NCBI GenBank assembly: GCA_036378315.1
Contig: DASUWU010000166.1
Coordinates: forward strand, 1 to 64,000
Reading direction: 5' to 3'
Source: CALAED01 sp036378315
GTDB taxonomy: Bacteria; Actinomycetota; Actinomycetes; Streptosporangiales; Streptosporangiaceae
DNA: 64,000 nucleotides
This document shows positions 23,186-31,364 of this stretch, piece by piece. The number at the start of each line of letters is the position of its first letter. The first letter of the stretch is position 1. The position numbers and the translations under genes were made by a program. Below the pieces are notes generated by a model. That model ran no database searches. It worked only from the letters and a program-made list of their open reading frames with translations, and was not told the origin of the DNA.

Positions 23186-24550
23186 TCAGGCAGAACTTTC
23201 CACCGTTCGCGGCGAGCGCGACCTGGCCGCGACGGCGCCGACCACGTACGCGGCGACCCCCGCGACGGCGAACGACAGCAGCGACGCGCTCATCCACGTC
23301 TCCGGCGTGAAGTGCAGCCACCCCTGGACGTCGGTCCAAAAAGCGGTCCACCGGCCGGCGTCCCCCGGGTTGATCAGCTGGTAGACGGCGAACCCGGCCG
23401 CCCAGGCGATGATCATGCCCCACCGGGACGGCGCGGCCGGCGACACGTTCCAGTCGCGCCCCCGCCCGAGCACGAAGAAGTCGACGACGAGCACGCCGAG
23501 CAGCGGCACGAACACCGATCCGATCAGGGCGAGGAAGCCGAAGTAGTTGTCGATGTTCAACACCAGCGCCAGCCCCGCGGTGAGCACGCCGAGCAGCACC
23601 GTCAGCACCCTGCGGTCGGCCCTGGGGACGAGGTTCTGGATCGAGACGGCCGTGGAGTAGTTGTCGGCGAACGACTGGTCCACCTCGCGCAGCACCAGCA
23701 CCCCGAAGAAGACCGCGCCGAGCGCGACGTTCTCGAACGGCAGGTACGCGTCGTCGGAACCGCCGGCCCGTAGCGCGAGTGCGAGCGCGAGCAGGCCGAG
23801 GACGTACGCCACGATCTGCGTGGCCGCGTACGCCGCGCTGGCCGCGCCGAACGCCGCCTTGACCGTACGGGAATGCCGCGTGTAGTCGGCGGCCAGCGGC
23901 ACCCACGAGATCGACACGGCCAGGGCCGCGTCGGCGCCGATCCAGAACTTGCTCCACGACCCCTGCGTGAGGTCGGGGATGCCGGCCCGCACGAACTGCA
24001 CGTAGAAGTAGCCGAGCGCGATCACCACGGCCACCGTGACGAACCGTCGCAGCAGCCGGACGGAACCGAGCGGCCAGATCGTCAGGAGCGTCGTGATCGC
24101 CGCCGCGACGAGCACGTACAGCCAGCGCGGTCCGCCGTGCACGAGCGTCTTGGTCGCGTCCGCGATCACGATGAGCTCGAACGTCCCCCAGCCGATGAGC
24201 TGGGCGATGTTGAGGGCGGTCGGCACGTACGACAGGCGGGTGCCGAACAGCCCGCGCAGCAGCACCATCGCCGGCGCGCCGGTGCGCGCGCCCGGCACGG
24301 CGGCGAGGCCCAGCATGACCGCGCCGATGAGGGTGCCGACCGTCATCGCCACGATCCCGGCCATGATGGACAGCTGCGGGTTGTTGTCGCCGTCGGGGGC
24401 GAGCACGGTGTACGCGCCCGAGAAGGCGAGCAGGCTCACCCCGAGGTTGGCCCAGAAGGCGCCCTGGTCCCAGAAGCTGAGGACCTTCGGGGCCGGGCGG
24501 TCGAGGGTGTAAGGAACCTCGTCACTGGGCTGATCTACAGCGGTGGTCAT
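23186..24550 (-). CDS. cytX: NCS1 family permease, CytX-type, probable hydroxymethylpyrimidine transporter
   Basis: 454 residues, about 12 transmembrane helices, of the purine-cytosine permease (NCS1) family: FWDQGAFWANLGVSLLAFSG at the first helix, GRNP-like LLRGLFGTRLSYVP, then LNIAQLIGWGTFELIVIADA. The decisive evidence is the TPP riboswitch directly upstream. NCS1 permeases under TPP control are classed as CytX, importers of the thiamine precursor HMP (inferred from regulation in many bacteria). A TenA enzyme, which supplies HMP by salvage, is encoded 2.7 kb away in the same direction. ATG 24550 has GGGAG eight bases upstream. The GC-rich end is cytosolic. Confidence 0.85.
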   Translation of the reverse strand: MTTAVDQPSDEVPYTLDRPAPKVLSFWDQGAFWANLGVSLLAFSGAYTVLAPDGDNNPQLSIMAGIVAMTVGTLIGAVMLGLAAVPGARTGAPAMVLLRGLFGTRLSYVPTALNIAQLIGWGTFELIVIADATKTLVHGGPRWLYVLVAAAITTLLTIWPLGSVRLLRRFVTVAVVIALGYFYVQFVRAGIPDLTQGSWSKFWIGADAALAVSISWVPLAADYTRHSRTVKAAFGAASAAYAATQIVAYVLGLLALALALRAGGSDDAYLPFENVALGAVFFGVLVLREVDQSFADNYSTAVSIQNLVPRADRRVLTVLLGVLTAGLALVLNIDNYFGFLALIGSVFVPLLGVLVVDFFVLGRGRDWNVSPAAPSRWGMIIAWAAGFAVYQLINPGDAGRWTAFWTDVQGWLHFTPETWMSASLLSFAVAGVAAYVVGAVAARSRSPRTVESSA

Positions 24551-24555
24551 CGCGC

Positions 24556-24641
24556 GCTCCCTACGCCGGCATTACCCGGTCAGGTTCATGCGGTCGGCGG
24601 CGCGATCATTGCCGCCCTCTCAGCCCGTGTACGCCCGAGCT
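24556..24641 (-). promoter_or_regulatory. TPP (thiamine pyrophosphate) riboswitch
   Basis: On the minus strand the two hallmark segments of the TPP aptamer are present: GGGCTGAGAGG (24616-24626), which includes the CUGAGA pyrimidine-sensing loop, and ACCTGACCGGGTAATGCC (24567-24584), the pyrophosphate-binding helix. The closing P1 helix pairs GCTC (24637-24640) with GAGC (24556-24559). The latter overlaps the GGGAG that serves as ribosome site of the permease, so ligand binding should block translation directly. There is no intrinsic-terminator hairpin with a T run. Confidence 0.95.
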
Positions 24642-24785
24642 CCCGCGGGACTCGACATTTCCGCCCGATTATGCCCCACCGAACGACCTCGTACGAGGAC
24701 AACCCCGGCCACAATTCCGTTTGCGTGGACGCCCGTCGACGTTCTGGTCGGGCAGGCATACGATCCGGCGCGATCAGCCCTCGTC

Positions 24786-25274
24786 CTACGACAGAGGGTG
24801 GATGAGCAGTGTGACAGCGATGCTCGCCAGAACCCCGGCCACGAAGAAGAGAAGATTGATCCAAAGGCCTTGACGGAAGTTACGCCGGCCCTCGGCACCG
24901 ACCTCCGCCCGGACCAGTCGCGCGACGGCATGGCGTTCCTGCTCGGTAAGGGCAAGAATGTGCTCCGCGTCCTCGGCGTCCCGTTTGAGGCGCGCGGCCC
25001 TGGCAGCACGTGCGTCGATCTCCGCCTCTACTTCCGCCAGCAAACGCGCCGATTGGCGGGCGCTGTCCCCCAGTTCCTTCAGCCGGTCCTCGAGGGTGAC
25101 TTCCGCGGTTTTGCCGTCCCGCCCATGACGCCGTGACGTCAGCCAGGTCCCGACTGCCGCGACCACAAGGGAAACAACGGCCGACCCATACGATACGAGA
25201 TTGACGACGGTATCCAGAGATGACTGCACGGCCGCATCCTGGGGAGCGTCTGATATAGCCATCTGGCAGACCAT
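24786..25274 (-). CDS. Small membrane protein with coiled coil
   Basis: 162 residues from ATG 25274 (ATG 25262 is four codons later and equally possible). It has an N-terminal transmembrane helix (VNLVSYGSAVVSLVVAAVGTWL), a long charged coiled coil (RLKELGDSARQSARLLAEVE, then ARLKRDAEDAEHILALTEQE) and a C-terminal helix (WINLLFFVAGVLASIAVTLL). No enzyme motif. Two membrane anchors joined by a cytoplasmic coiled coil suggest a scaffold role; nothing in the sequence defines the function. Confidence 0.6.
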   Translation of the reverse strand: MVCQMAISDAPQDAAVQSSLDTVVNLVSYGSAVVSLVVAAVGTWLTSRRHGRDGKTAEVTLEDRLKELGDSARQSARLLAEVEAEIDARAARAARLKRDAEDAEHILALTEQERHAVARLVRAEVGAEGRRNFRQGLWINLLFFVAGVLASIAVTLLIHPLS

Positions 25275-25327
25275 TCGGTCAACATACAGATCAGGGCGGC
25301 CGGGCAGCGGAAAGACGCACGAGCAGG

Positions 25328-25675
25328 TCAGGCCACGTACGGGGTGCTGCCCGTTTCGCTGACCATCGGCTTGGCGACCTCGGCCCAGCGCTGCATGCCG
25401 CCGTCGACGTTCCTGGCCTGCCAGCCGGCGTTGTTGAGGGCCACGGTGACCTGGGCGGACCTGGCGCCGGAGCGGCACACGACGTAGACGTCCGAGTCGC
25501 GCGGGATCTCGTTCGCCCGTTCGCTGAGCTGGCCCATCGGGATGTGGACGGCGTCGGGAATGTGCCCTGCCTGCCACTCGTCGGGCTCGCGGACGTCCAG
25601 CAGGTACGCATTGTCGGGTACGGCGGCCGCGTCCACCGCGGGCACCTCTTCGCCGAAAATCATCACAGCTTCCAT
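25328..25675 (-). CDS. Rhodanese-like domain protein
   Basis: A single rhodanese domain of 115 residues: LLDVREPDEWQAGHIPDAVHIP and the active-site loop CRSGARS, with the catalytic Cys at residue 67. The loop of six residues after Cys is of the sulfurtransferase (rather than phosphatase) type. Such single-domain proteins carry sulfane sulfur for thiosulfate detoxification or sulfur transfer, including thiamine-thiazole synthesis. It is cytoplasmic. The start ATG 25675 is well placed in front of a VMIFGEEVPAV N-terminus. Confidence 0.9.
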   Translation of the reverse strand: MEAVMIFGEEVPAVDAAAVPDNAYLLDVREPDEWQAGHIPDAVHIPMGQLSERANEIPRDSDVYVVCRSGARSAQVTVALNNAGWQARNVDGGMQRWAEVAKPMVSETGSTPYVA

Positions 25676-25709
25676 GGAACCGTGTTACGGGCCGTCACGT
25701 CGAACTCAT

Positions 25710-26186
25710 ATGAGGTATCGGATGCTCGCCCTCACGATACCGGGTGCGGCCGCGGCGATCGCGCTGGCCGGATGCGGCTCCGACCAGCCTGCCGGCGACG
25801 GAGCCGCCGCGTCGCCGACGGACTCCGGCGTCGTCCGCCCGGGCACGCCGCCACAGACCGAACTCACCGTGACGGTCAAGGCGGCACCGACGGCGAAGGC
25901 CACGACCTGGAGACTCACCTGCGGCCCGACCGGCGGCGACCATCCGGACGCGGCGGCCGCCTGCGCCGCCCTCACCGCCGCCAAGAAGGAGGGAAAGGAC
26001 CCGTTCGCCCCGGTGCCCAAGGACCAGATGTGCACCCAGATCTACGGCGGCCCGCAGGTCGCCACCGTCACGGGCACCTGGCAGGGCAACCCGGTCAACG
26101 CGTCCTTCAACCGCAAGAACGGCTGCGAGATCCAGCGCTGGACGGACCTGTCGCCGATGTTCGGCCACATCCCGCCCGGCCGCTGA
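25710..26186 (+). CDS. Subtilisin-inhibitor-like lipoprotein
   Basis: 158 residues with a lipoprotein signal: MRYRMLALTIPGAAAAIALAG and a lipobox ending in LAGC (Cys 22). The mature part, after a Ser/Pro linker, matches the SSI protease-inhibitor fold: TWRLTCGPTGGDHPDAAAACAAL, FAPVPKDQMCTQIYGG, ATVTGTWQG and ASFNRKNGCEIQRW, with four Cys for the two conserved disulfides. SSI proteins inhibit extracellular subtilisin-like proteases. In the reactive-site region KDQMCTQIYG differs from classical SSI, so inhibition is not certain. ATG 25722 is an alternative start with a better ribosome site but it lacks the positive n-region. Confidence 0.8.
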   Translation: MRYRMLALTIPGAAAAIALAGCGSDQPAGDGAAASPTDSGVVRPGTPPQTELTVTVKAAPTAKATTWRLTCGPTGGDHPDAAAACAALTAAKKEGKDPFAPVPKDQMCTQIYGGPQVATVTGTWQGNPVNASFNRKNGCEIQRWTDLSPMFGHIPPGR

Positions 26187-26214
26187 CCCGCGGGTCCACC
26201 CCGGCAACCGCGGG
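26187..26214. terminator. Possible convergent terminator
   Basis: CCCGCGG and CCGCGGG form a 7-bp stem immediately after the stop codon of the SSI-like gene. It lies in the 88-base convergent gap with the DNA glycosylase gene. A second small hairpin (CCCC, ATCAA, GGGG) follows near 26250. Confidence 0.4.
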
Positions 26215-26274
26215 AAGCGGTCCCTGCCCATCCAAGAGGCTGTCTCTCCCCATCAAGGGGTCGCAGCCCCCTCC

Positions 26275-27135
26275 CTATTTAAGGAGTCGGGACAGGCGGC
26301 GGTCGGCCAGCGGCTTGCCACCGGTCTGGCAGGTGGGGCAGTACTGCAGCGCCGAGTCGGCGAACGAGACCTCTCTGACGGTGTCGCCGCAGACCGGGCA
26401 CTGCTGGCCGGCGCGTCCGTGCACGCGCAGGCCCAGCTTCTTCTCGGCCTTGAGGTCGCCGGCGGCGAGGCCGCTCGACCGCTTCACCGCGTCGCGCAGC
26501 GTCGTCACGATCGCGTCGTGCAGCGCGCCGACGTCCTCGTCGGTCAACGTGGCCGCGATCTTGAACGGCGACATCTTCGCCACGTGCAGCACTTCGTCCG
26601 AGTAGGCGTTGCCGATGCCGGCGATCACCTTCTGGTCGCGCAGCAGCCCCTTGATCTGGGTGCGCCGTCCCTTGACGATCGCGCCAAGCGCCGCCGGCGT
26701 GAAGTCCTCCGCCAGCGGATCCGGCCCGAGCGCGGCCACCCCCGGCACCTCAGCCGCGTCGCGCACCACGTACACCGCGAGGCCCTTCTTCGTCCCGGCC
26801 TCGGTCAGGTCGAAGCCGGACCCGTCGTCCAGGTGGAGCCGCAGCGCCAGCGGACCCTTGCCCGGCCGGGCCGGCTTGGCCGGCAGCTCGTCCCGCCAGC
26901 GCAGCCACCCGGCGCGCGCCAGATGGATGACCAGGTGCAGCCCGTCCACGTCGAGGTCGAGGAACTTGCCGTGCCGGCCCACCCCGGCGATCGTCAGCCC
27001 GCCGAGCGCGGTCACCGGCGGGTCGTACGTCTTGAGCGCGGAGATCGCCAGCACGTCGATGCGCGCGACCACGTGCCCGACGGCGCGCTCCCGCAGGAAG
27101 GCCGCGAGCGCCTCTACCTCAGGTAGCTCAGGCAT
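26275..27135 (-). CDS. Fpg/Nei family DNA glycosylase/AP lyase
   Basis: 286 residues from ATG 27135. It begins with the catalytic N-terminus PELPEVEAL, where Pro2 forms the Schiff base and Glu3 assists. Other family features are HGKFLDLDVDGLHLVIHL, the helix-two-turn-helix region DQKVIAGIGNAYSDEVL, in which Asn contacts DNA, and a C-terminal zinc finger with the cysteine pairs CPVCGDTV and YCPTCQTGGKPLADRRLSRLL. It removes oxidised bases from DNA and nicks the strand. The zinc finger has normal Cys4 composition. This gene type is often annotated as formamidopyrimidine-DNA glycosylase in actinomycetes and may belong to the Nei-like actinobacterial group. The longer upstream reading frame is a shadow. 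Confidence 0.92.
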   Translation of the reverse strand: MPELPEVEALAAFLRERAVGHVVARIDVLAISALKTYDPPVTALGGLTIAGVGRHGKFLDLDVDGLHLVIHLARAGWLRWRDELPAKPARPGKGPLALRLHLDDGSGFDLTEAGTKKGLAVYVVRDAAEVPGVAALGPDPLAEDFTPAALGAIVKGRRTQIKGLLRDQKVIAGIGNAYSDEVLHVAKMSPFKIAATLTDEDVGALHDAIVTTLRDAVKRSSGLAAGDLKAEKKLGLRVHGRAGQQCPVCGDTVREVSFADSALQYCPTCQTGGKPLADRRLSRLLK

Positions 27136-27221
27136 GTCACCAGTATGCGGCAATCTCCGCAGGTTATCGCTGTGGATAAGTCCTGTGGAAAACGGCGGTC
27201 CTGTGGATAACCAGCACTGGT

Positions 27222-27824
27222 CTAGACGCTCCAGAACGCGAGCTCGTGCCGCATCCCCTCGGTGAACAACCGCTCCGCCCGTACGGGGTCCGGCGCCGCC
27301 TCCTCCAGCATCTGGGCGCACCGCCGCGCCAACGCGGCGAACCCCGGATCGGAGTACGTCTCGACCCACCGCCGGTACCGCGGCTCGGCCGGCGGGCTCG
27401 CCGCCAAGATCCGCCCCAGCTCCGAGTAGCCCCACATGCACGGATACAACGCGGCGAGGCCGTCGCCGTACACCGCGGCGGCCTCCAGCAAGAACCCCGT
27501 GTACGCCGCGCACGCCGGCCCCTTCACCGCCCCGTCGAGGTCGGCCCCGAACTCCCCGGCCAGCGACCGGTGCAGCGACAGCTCCTCGTGCAACGTCGAG
27601 TGCGCCAGATCGACCAGGTCCCCCAGGTGGGCGTCCGGCGCCTGCCACGCCAGCCGTGCGAACACCCGCACATAGTCAAGGAGAAAGAGGTAGTCCTGCT
27701 CCAGCCACGACCTGAACGCCGCCGGGTCCAAGTCGCCGCGCCGGATCCCGACCACGGTCGGGTGCCGCAACTGCTCTTCCAGCAGCGGCCGGCCCGCCTC
27801 CGCCAACCGCGCCGCGAGCTTCAT
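27222..27824 (-). CDS. tenA: TenA/thiaminase II family protein
   Basis: 200 residues from ATG 27824, all helical. Key features are HPTVVGIRRGDLDPAAFRSWLEQDYLFL, HEELSLH and the conserved YPCMWGYSELGRIL, in which Cys is the nucleophile of TenA enzymes. TenA hydrolyses aminopyrimidine or thiamine breakdown products to hydroxymethylpyrimidine for salvage; some actinobacterial members have other roles. It lies in the same direction as the CytX-type permease 2.7 kb further on, which together indicate thiamine precursor salvage. The gene is slightly shorter than classical TenA (about 220-236), mostly at the N-terminus. A GTG/ATG upstream would add 13 residues. Confidence 0.85.
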   Translation of the reverse strand: MKLAARLAEAGRPLLEEQLRHPTVVGIRRGDLDPAAFRSWLEQDYLFLLDYVRVFARLAWQAPDAHLGDLVDLAHSTLHEELSLHRSLAGEFGADLDGAVKGPACAAYTGFLLEAAAVYGDGLAALYPCMWGYSELGRILAASPPAEPRYRRWVETYSDPGFAALARRCAQMLEEAAPDPVRAERLFTEGMRHELAFWSV

Positions 27825-28043
27825 GCCGAAGATTCTGCCAACCTGGCCCCATCTCCTGTGCATGGCCCTGGCGCCTCGGCCCCGGCGGCAGGAGAATCGC
27901 GGCCACTACTCCGCCCCACCACCCGTTGTACGGACGTAAGACTTATGTCCCGCACAGTAAAGAAGGAGAAGACCGCCAGACCCGCATGGCCCGCGCATCA
28001 CCGGGCAAAGCCCCACCGGACCTCATCACGTCCGGCTCGAACC

Positions 28044-28140
28044 CCGCCCCCGGCCGGGGGCGGAGGGGCGGAGCCCCCACATCGGGGGTCCGGGGGTCGC
28101 CCCCCGGGTTGCGGTGAACGAGGCTCGGGGAGGGGCCTAC
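28044..28140. repeat. Cluster of GC-rich palindromes beside the tRNA gene
   Basis: A perfect 20-bp palindrome (CCGCCCCCGGCCGGGGGCGG at 28044-28063) is followed by GGGGCGGAGCCCC and a further CCGGGGGTCGCCCCCCGG dyad. The sequence resembles GC-rich REP-like elements found between actinomycete genes and could act as a transcription barrier between tenA and the tRNA gene. The rest of the 27825-28166 interval holds no supported gene. Confidence 0.55.
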
Positions 28141-28166
28141 GGCCCCGACCACACCTCTGCTCCGAG

Positions 28167-28249
28167 TGGGCGAGGAGGGATTTGAACCCTCACGTCCTTG
28201 CGGACACACGGACCTGAACCGTGCGCGTCTGCCGTTCCGCCACCCGCCC
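28167..28249 (-). tRNA. tRNA-Leu (anticodon CAG)
   Basis: 83 nucleotides. The acceptor arm GGGCGGG pairs with CTCGCCC (one G-U pair) and the discriminator base is A. The anticodon stem CACGG/CCGTG encloses TTCAGGT, giving anticodon CAG. A long variable arm (TGTCCGCAAGGACG) marks a class II tRNA, and the T arm is GAGGG TTCAAAT CCCTC. The CCA end is not encoded. It is divergent from the fhaA operon, a conserved position in actinobacteria. Confidence 0.97.
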
Positions 28250-28360
28250 CGGGCGCGTGGCAAGGTTAGCACGGGGGCGGCTGTGGTCAGGTACGTGAAT
28301 GCGGTCGGCGAACCTGTTCACGGATACGATCGTCTAGGCAGTGGGAGAAGGGAGGTGCCC

Positions 28361-29122
28361 GTGGGTGTTCTACAGCGCTTCGAGCGACGCCTCGAAGGCA
28401 TGGTGGAAGGTGCCTTCGCTCGGACGTTCAAGTCCGACCTCCAGCCGCTCGAGGTCGGCGGCGCTGTCCAGCGGGAGATGAACGAGCGGGCGGCGATCGT
28501 CGCCCAGGGGCGCACGCTCGTCCCGAACGACTTCGTCGTCGAGATCTCCGAACCCGACGGCCAGCGGCTCGCGGTCTACGCCGACCAGCTCGGCCAGGAG
28601 CTGGCCATTCTCGCCCGCGACTACGCGAAGGAGCAGGGCTACTCCTTCGTCGGGCCGGTCCGGGTGCGCTTCGAGAACGCTCCGGATCTGGCGGTCGGCA
28701 TGTTCCGCATCCGTTCGGGGGTGATCCGCGGCTCGACGGTCGAGGGCGGCGAGATCCGCCAGCCGACGAGCGATGTGCCACCGAGCCGGCGCGGCGCGTT
28801 CAGCGGATCGCCGCGGCTGCTGGTCACGGCGTCGGCCGACGGCGGCGGGGCCGGGGGCGGCATGCAGCGTTCGTACGACATCAGCACGCCGGTGACGCTG
28901 CTGGGTCGGGGGACCGACTGCGACCTCAGGCTGGTCGATCCGGGTGTCTCGCGGCATCATGCGGAGATCCGCATCGAGGGCCCGGACATCGTCCTGGTCG
29001 ATTTGGGGTCGACAAATGGGACTTTCGTGAACGGACAGCCCGTCCGGCGCGTCACACTTGCTGACGGCGCGCGCATTTCACTTGGACGTACCACCTTGGT
29101 GTTTCGACGTGACAGGGAGTAG
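28361..29122 (+). CDS. fhaA: FhaA: DUF3662/FHA domain protein
   Basis: 253 residues from GTG 28361 behind GGGAGG. The N-terminal DUF3662 domain (GVLQRFERRLEGMVEGAFART, about 1-125) precedes a short linker. The C-terminal FHA domain (about 165-253) has the phosphothreonine-binding signature LLGRGTDCDLRL, VSRHHAEIRIEG and DLGSTNGTFVNG. Mycobacterial FhaA binds phosphorylated partners such as MviN and regulates peptidoglycan synthesis. The linker is shorter than in M. tuberculosis. It is the first gene of the operon that runs through fhaB, pstP, rodA, pbpA and the kinase genes. Confidence 0.95.
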   Translation: MGVLQRFERRLEGMVEGAFARTFKSDLQPLEVGGAVQREMNERAAIVAQGRTLVPNDFVVEISEPDGQRLAVYADQLGQELAILARDYAKEQGYSFVGPVRVRFENAPDLAVGMFRIRSGVIRGSTVEGGEIRQPTSDVPPSRRGAFSGSPRLLVTASADGGGAGGGMQRSYDISTPVTLLGRGTDCDLRLVDPGVSRHHAEIRIEGPDIVLVDLGSTNGTFVNGQPVRRVTLADGARISLGRTTLVFRRDRE

Positions 29123-29133
29123 CCCCAACCTCC

Positions 29134-29628
29134 ATGAATCCATTCACCCTGACGCTTATCAAGCTGGCGTTCCTGGCCATGCTGTGGCTGTTCGTCATCG
29201 CCGCCGTCGGCGTGATCCGGGCCGATCTGTTCGGCTCGAAGGCGGCGGTGCGGGCGACACAGCGGTCGCGGCCCGCCAAGCCGCGCCGGCAGGCCCAACG
29301 GCCGGCGCCGGCACCGGCGCGCGTCAGGAATAGCGAGCCGAGCAAGCTCGTCGTCACCCAGGGCCCCACTGCGGGGACCACGCTCGACCTCGCGGCTGTC
29401 CCGGTGATCACCATCGGCCGCGCCAATGACGCCACACTCGTCGTGACCGACGACTACGCTTCTAGCCGGCATGCCCGAATCTTCGCGCAGAACGGTCAAT
29501 GGATCGTGGAAGACCTCGGCTCGACCAACGGCACCTACCTCGGACGCACGAAAGTGACCCGGCCGACCCCCATCCCTGTTGGCGTTCCCGTCCGTATCGG
29601 CAAGACCGTGTTTGAGCTGCGCACATGA
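29134..29628 (+). CDS. fhaB: FhaB/FipA: membrane-anchored FHA protein
   Basis: 164 residues: an N-terminal transmembrane helix (LIKLAFLAMLWLFVIAAVGV), a basic Ala/Pro-rich linker and a C-terminal FHA domain with ITIGRANDATLVV, SSRHARIF and DLGSTNGTYLG. In mycobacteria FhaB (FipA) is a substrate of PknA/PknB and bridges FtsZ and FtsQ under oxidative stress. It starts 11 bases after fhaA and overlaps pstP by four bases, so all are cotranscribed. Confidence 0.95.
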   Translation: MNPFTLTLIKLAFLAMLWLFVIAAVGVIRADLFGSKAAVRATQRSRPAKPRRQAQRPAPAPARVRNSEPSKLVVTQGPTAGTTLDLAAVPVITIGRANDATLVVTDDYASSRHARIFAQNGQWIVEDLGSTNGTYLGRTKVTRPTPIPVGVPVRIGKTVFELRT

Positions 29629-31364
29629 CTATCGGTATCAGATACGCCGCCCGTTCGGACGTCGGCATGCTCCGCGAGGGCAACGAGGACTCCGCGTACG
29701 CCGGGGCCCGCCTGCTCGTCGTGGCCGACGGGATGGGAGGCCACGTCGGCGGCGAGATCGCCAGCGCGGCCGCGGTCAACGCGCTCCGTCCGCTGGACAC
29801 GGATGTACCGACGAACGAGCTGCTCGCCGCGTTGCAGCACGCCGTGAAGAAGGCCAACGAGAACCTGCACGGCATCGTCGAGTCCGATCCCTCGCTGCAG
29901 GGGATGGGCACCACGCTGACCGCCATGCTGTGGGCCGGGCCGCACGTCGCGTTGATCCACATCGGCGACTCGCGCGCCTACCTGCTGCGCAACGGCGAGC
30001 TGTTCCAGATCACCCACGACCACACGCTGGTGCAGTCGCTGGTCGACGAGGGCCGGATCACCGTGGACGAGGCCGCGTCGCATCCGCAGCGCTCGCTGCT
30101 GCTGCGGGCGCTGGACGGCCGCGGCGAGGTCGAGCCCGACATCTCGCTGCGCGAGGCGCATCTCGGCGACCGTTACCTGCTCTGCTCGGACGGCCTGTCC
30201 AGCGTGGTGTCCGCCGAGACGATCCACCAGGTGCTGAGCCAGGTCGAAGATCCGCAGATGGCCGTCAGACAACTCATCGATCTGGCCAACCGCGGCGGCG
30301 GCCCTGACAACATCACCTGCGTCATCGCCGACGTGGTCGAGCTCATGCGGCAGCAGCCGGCCGGGAGCCATCCCATCGTGGCGGGCGCGGCGGCCAACAC
30401 CCCGTCGCGGGAGCGGGCCGGCCGCGGGGCGGTAGGGCCTGCGGGCGGCGCCGGCGCGGCCGGCACCATCGGTGGCGGCGCGGCGCCCGGCCCGGCCCGG
30501 CCCGGCACCCCTGGCGGACCAGGCGCGGGCGGTCCAGGCGCGGGCGGACCAGGCGGCCCGGCGGGGCACGGCGGCCCGGGTGGACAAGCACGGGCAGCCG
30601 GCATGGGGCCCGGCGGGCCCGGTGGCAGGGACGACACGCCCGCGCAGCGCGCCGCCGCGCTGCGCGACACGATGCCGCAGCCGCCCATCGCGGTGGATGA
30701 CGCCCCGGCTCCTCAGCAGGCGCTCGGCGGCGCGGGAGAACGGACGCGGTCGCGGTCGGCCGGCTCCCGGCGCGGCTGGACGTGGCTCGTCGTGGCCTTG
30801 GTGATCTTCGTCGTCCTGGTCGGCGGCGGCGGGTACGCGGGGTTGCGGTACCTGCAGAGCGGCTACTACGTCGGCGAGGACCACGGCAACGTGGCGATCT
30901 TCCAGGGATCGCCCGACGGCATCTTCGGTTTCAGCACCTCCAAGCTCAAAGAGCACGCCACCCCGCCGATCCTGGTCGCCGACCTGCCGCCCACCGAGCA
31001 GGAGTCCGTACGGCAGAACATCGAGGGGCTCGACAGCCTCGCCAAGGCCCGCGCCACCGTCACCTCCCTGCGCGCCGACCTGTGCACGTACAGCATCGGC
31101 GTCAGCGGCAACCAGGTCGTCATCTTCAAGGGCAGGAACAAGCCCCAGTGCGGCAACGGCGCCGCCGGCCAGGTCGTGCCCGGCACGCAGCGGCTCGACG
31201 TGAAGACGCTGCCGGCGAGCGACCAGAACCTCGTCCGCAAGACGATCACCGTGCAGAGCAGGCAGGAGGCCGACAGCCGCTTCAACGACCTGGTGAACGC
31301 GGCGCGCGGCTGCCAGAACGACCCGAACTCGCGTCCGGACTGCCCACGTAAGAAGAGCTCATGA
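29625..31364 (+). CDS. pstP: PstP: PP2C-family Ser/Thr phosphatase
   Basis: 579 residues. The catalytic PP2C domain (1-240) carries the metal ligands in LREGNEDSAY, VADGMGGHVGG, GTTLTAML, HIGDSRAYLL, LCSDGLSSVV and GGGPDNITCVI. A long Gly/Pro/Ala linker (about 260-380) is rich in GGPGAGGPG repeats. A transmembrane helix (TWLVVALVIFVVLVGGGGYAG) follows, and then an extracellular domain of about 180 residues with two Cys. It dephosphorylates PknA, PknB and their substrates. The start overlaps the fhaB stop (ATGA) and the stop overlaps the rodA start. Confidence 0.95.
   Translation: MTIGIRYAARSDVGMLREGNEDSAYAGARLLVVADGMGGHVGGEIASAAAVNALRPLDTDVPTNELLAALQHAVKKANENLHGIVESDPSLQGMGTTLTAMLWAGPHVALIHIGDSRAYLLRNGELFQITHDHTLVQSLVDEGRITVDEAASHPQRSLLLRALDGRGEVEPDISLREAHLGDRYLLCSDGLSSVVSAETIHQVLSQVEDPQMAVRQLIDLANRGGGPDNITCVIADVVELMRQQPAGSHPIVAGAAANTPSRERAGRGAVGPAGGAGAAGTIGGGAAPGPARPGTPGGPGAGGPGAGGPGGPAGHGGPGGQARAAGMGPGGPGGRDDTPAQRAAALRDTMPQPPIAVDDAPAPQQALGGAGERTRSRSAGSRRGWTWLVVALVIFVVLVGGGGYAGLRYLQSGYYVGEDHGNVAIFQGSPDGIFGFSTSKLKEHATPPILVADLPPTEQESVRQNIEGLDSLAKARATVTSLRADLCTYSIGVSGNQVVIFKGRNKPQCGNGAAGQVVPGTQRLDVKTLPASDQNLVRKTITVQSRQEADSRFNDLVNAARGCQNDPNSRPDCPRKKSS

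Noticed and set aside
21224..23773. An 849-codon open frame on the plus strand
   Set aside because: It is the antisense shadow of the sensor kinase and the permease; no family pattern is seen.
28167..28249. tRNA-Leu considered as an integration site of a mobile element
   Set aside because: No duplicated tRNA 3' end, integrase gene or excision gene was found on either side within the window.
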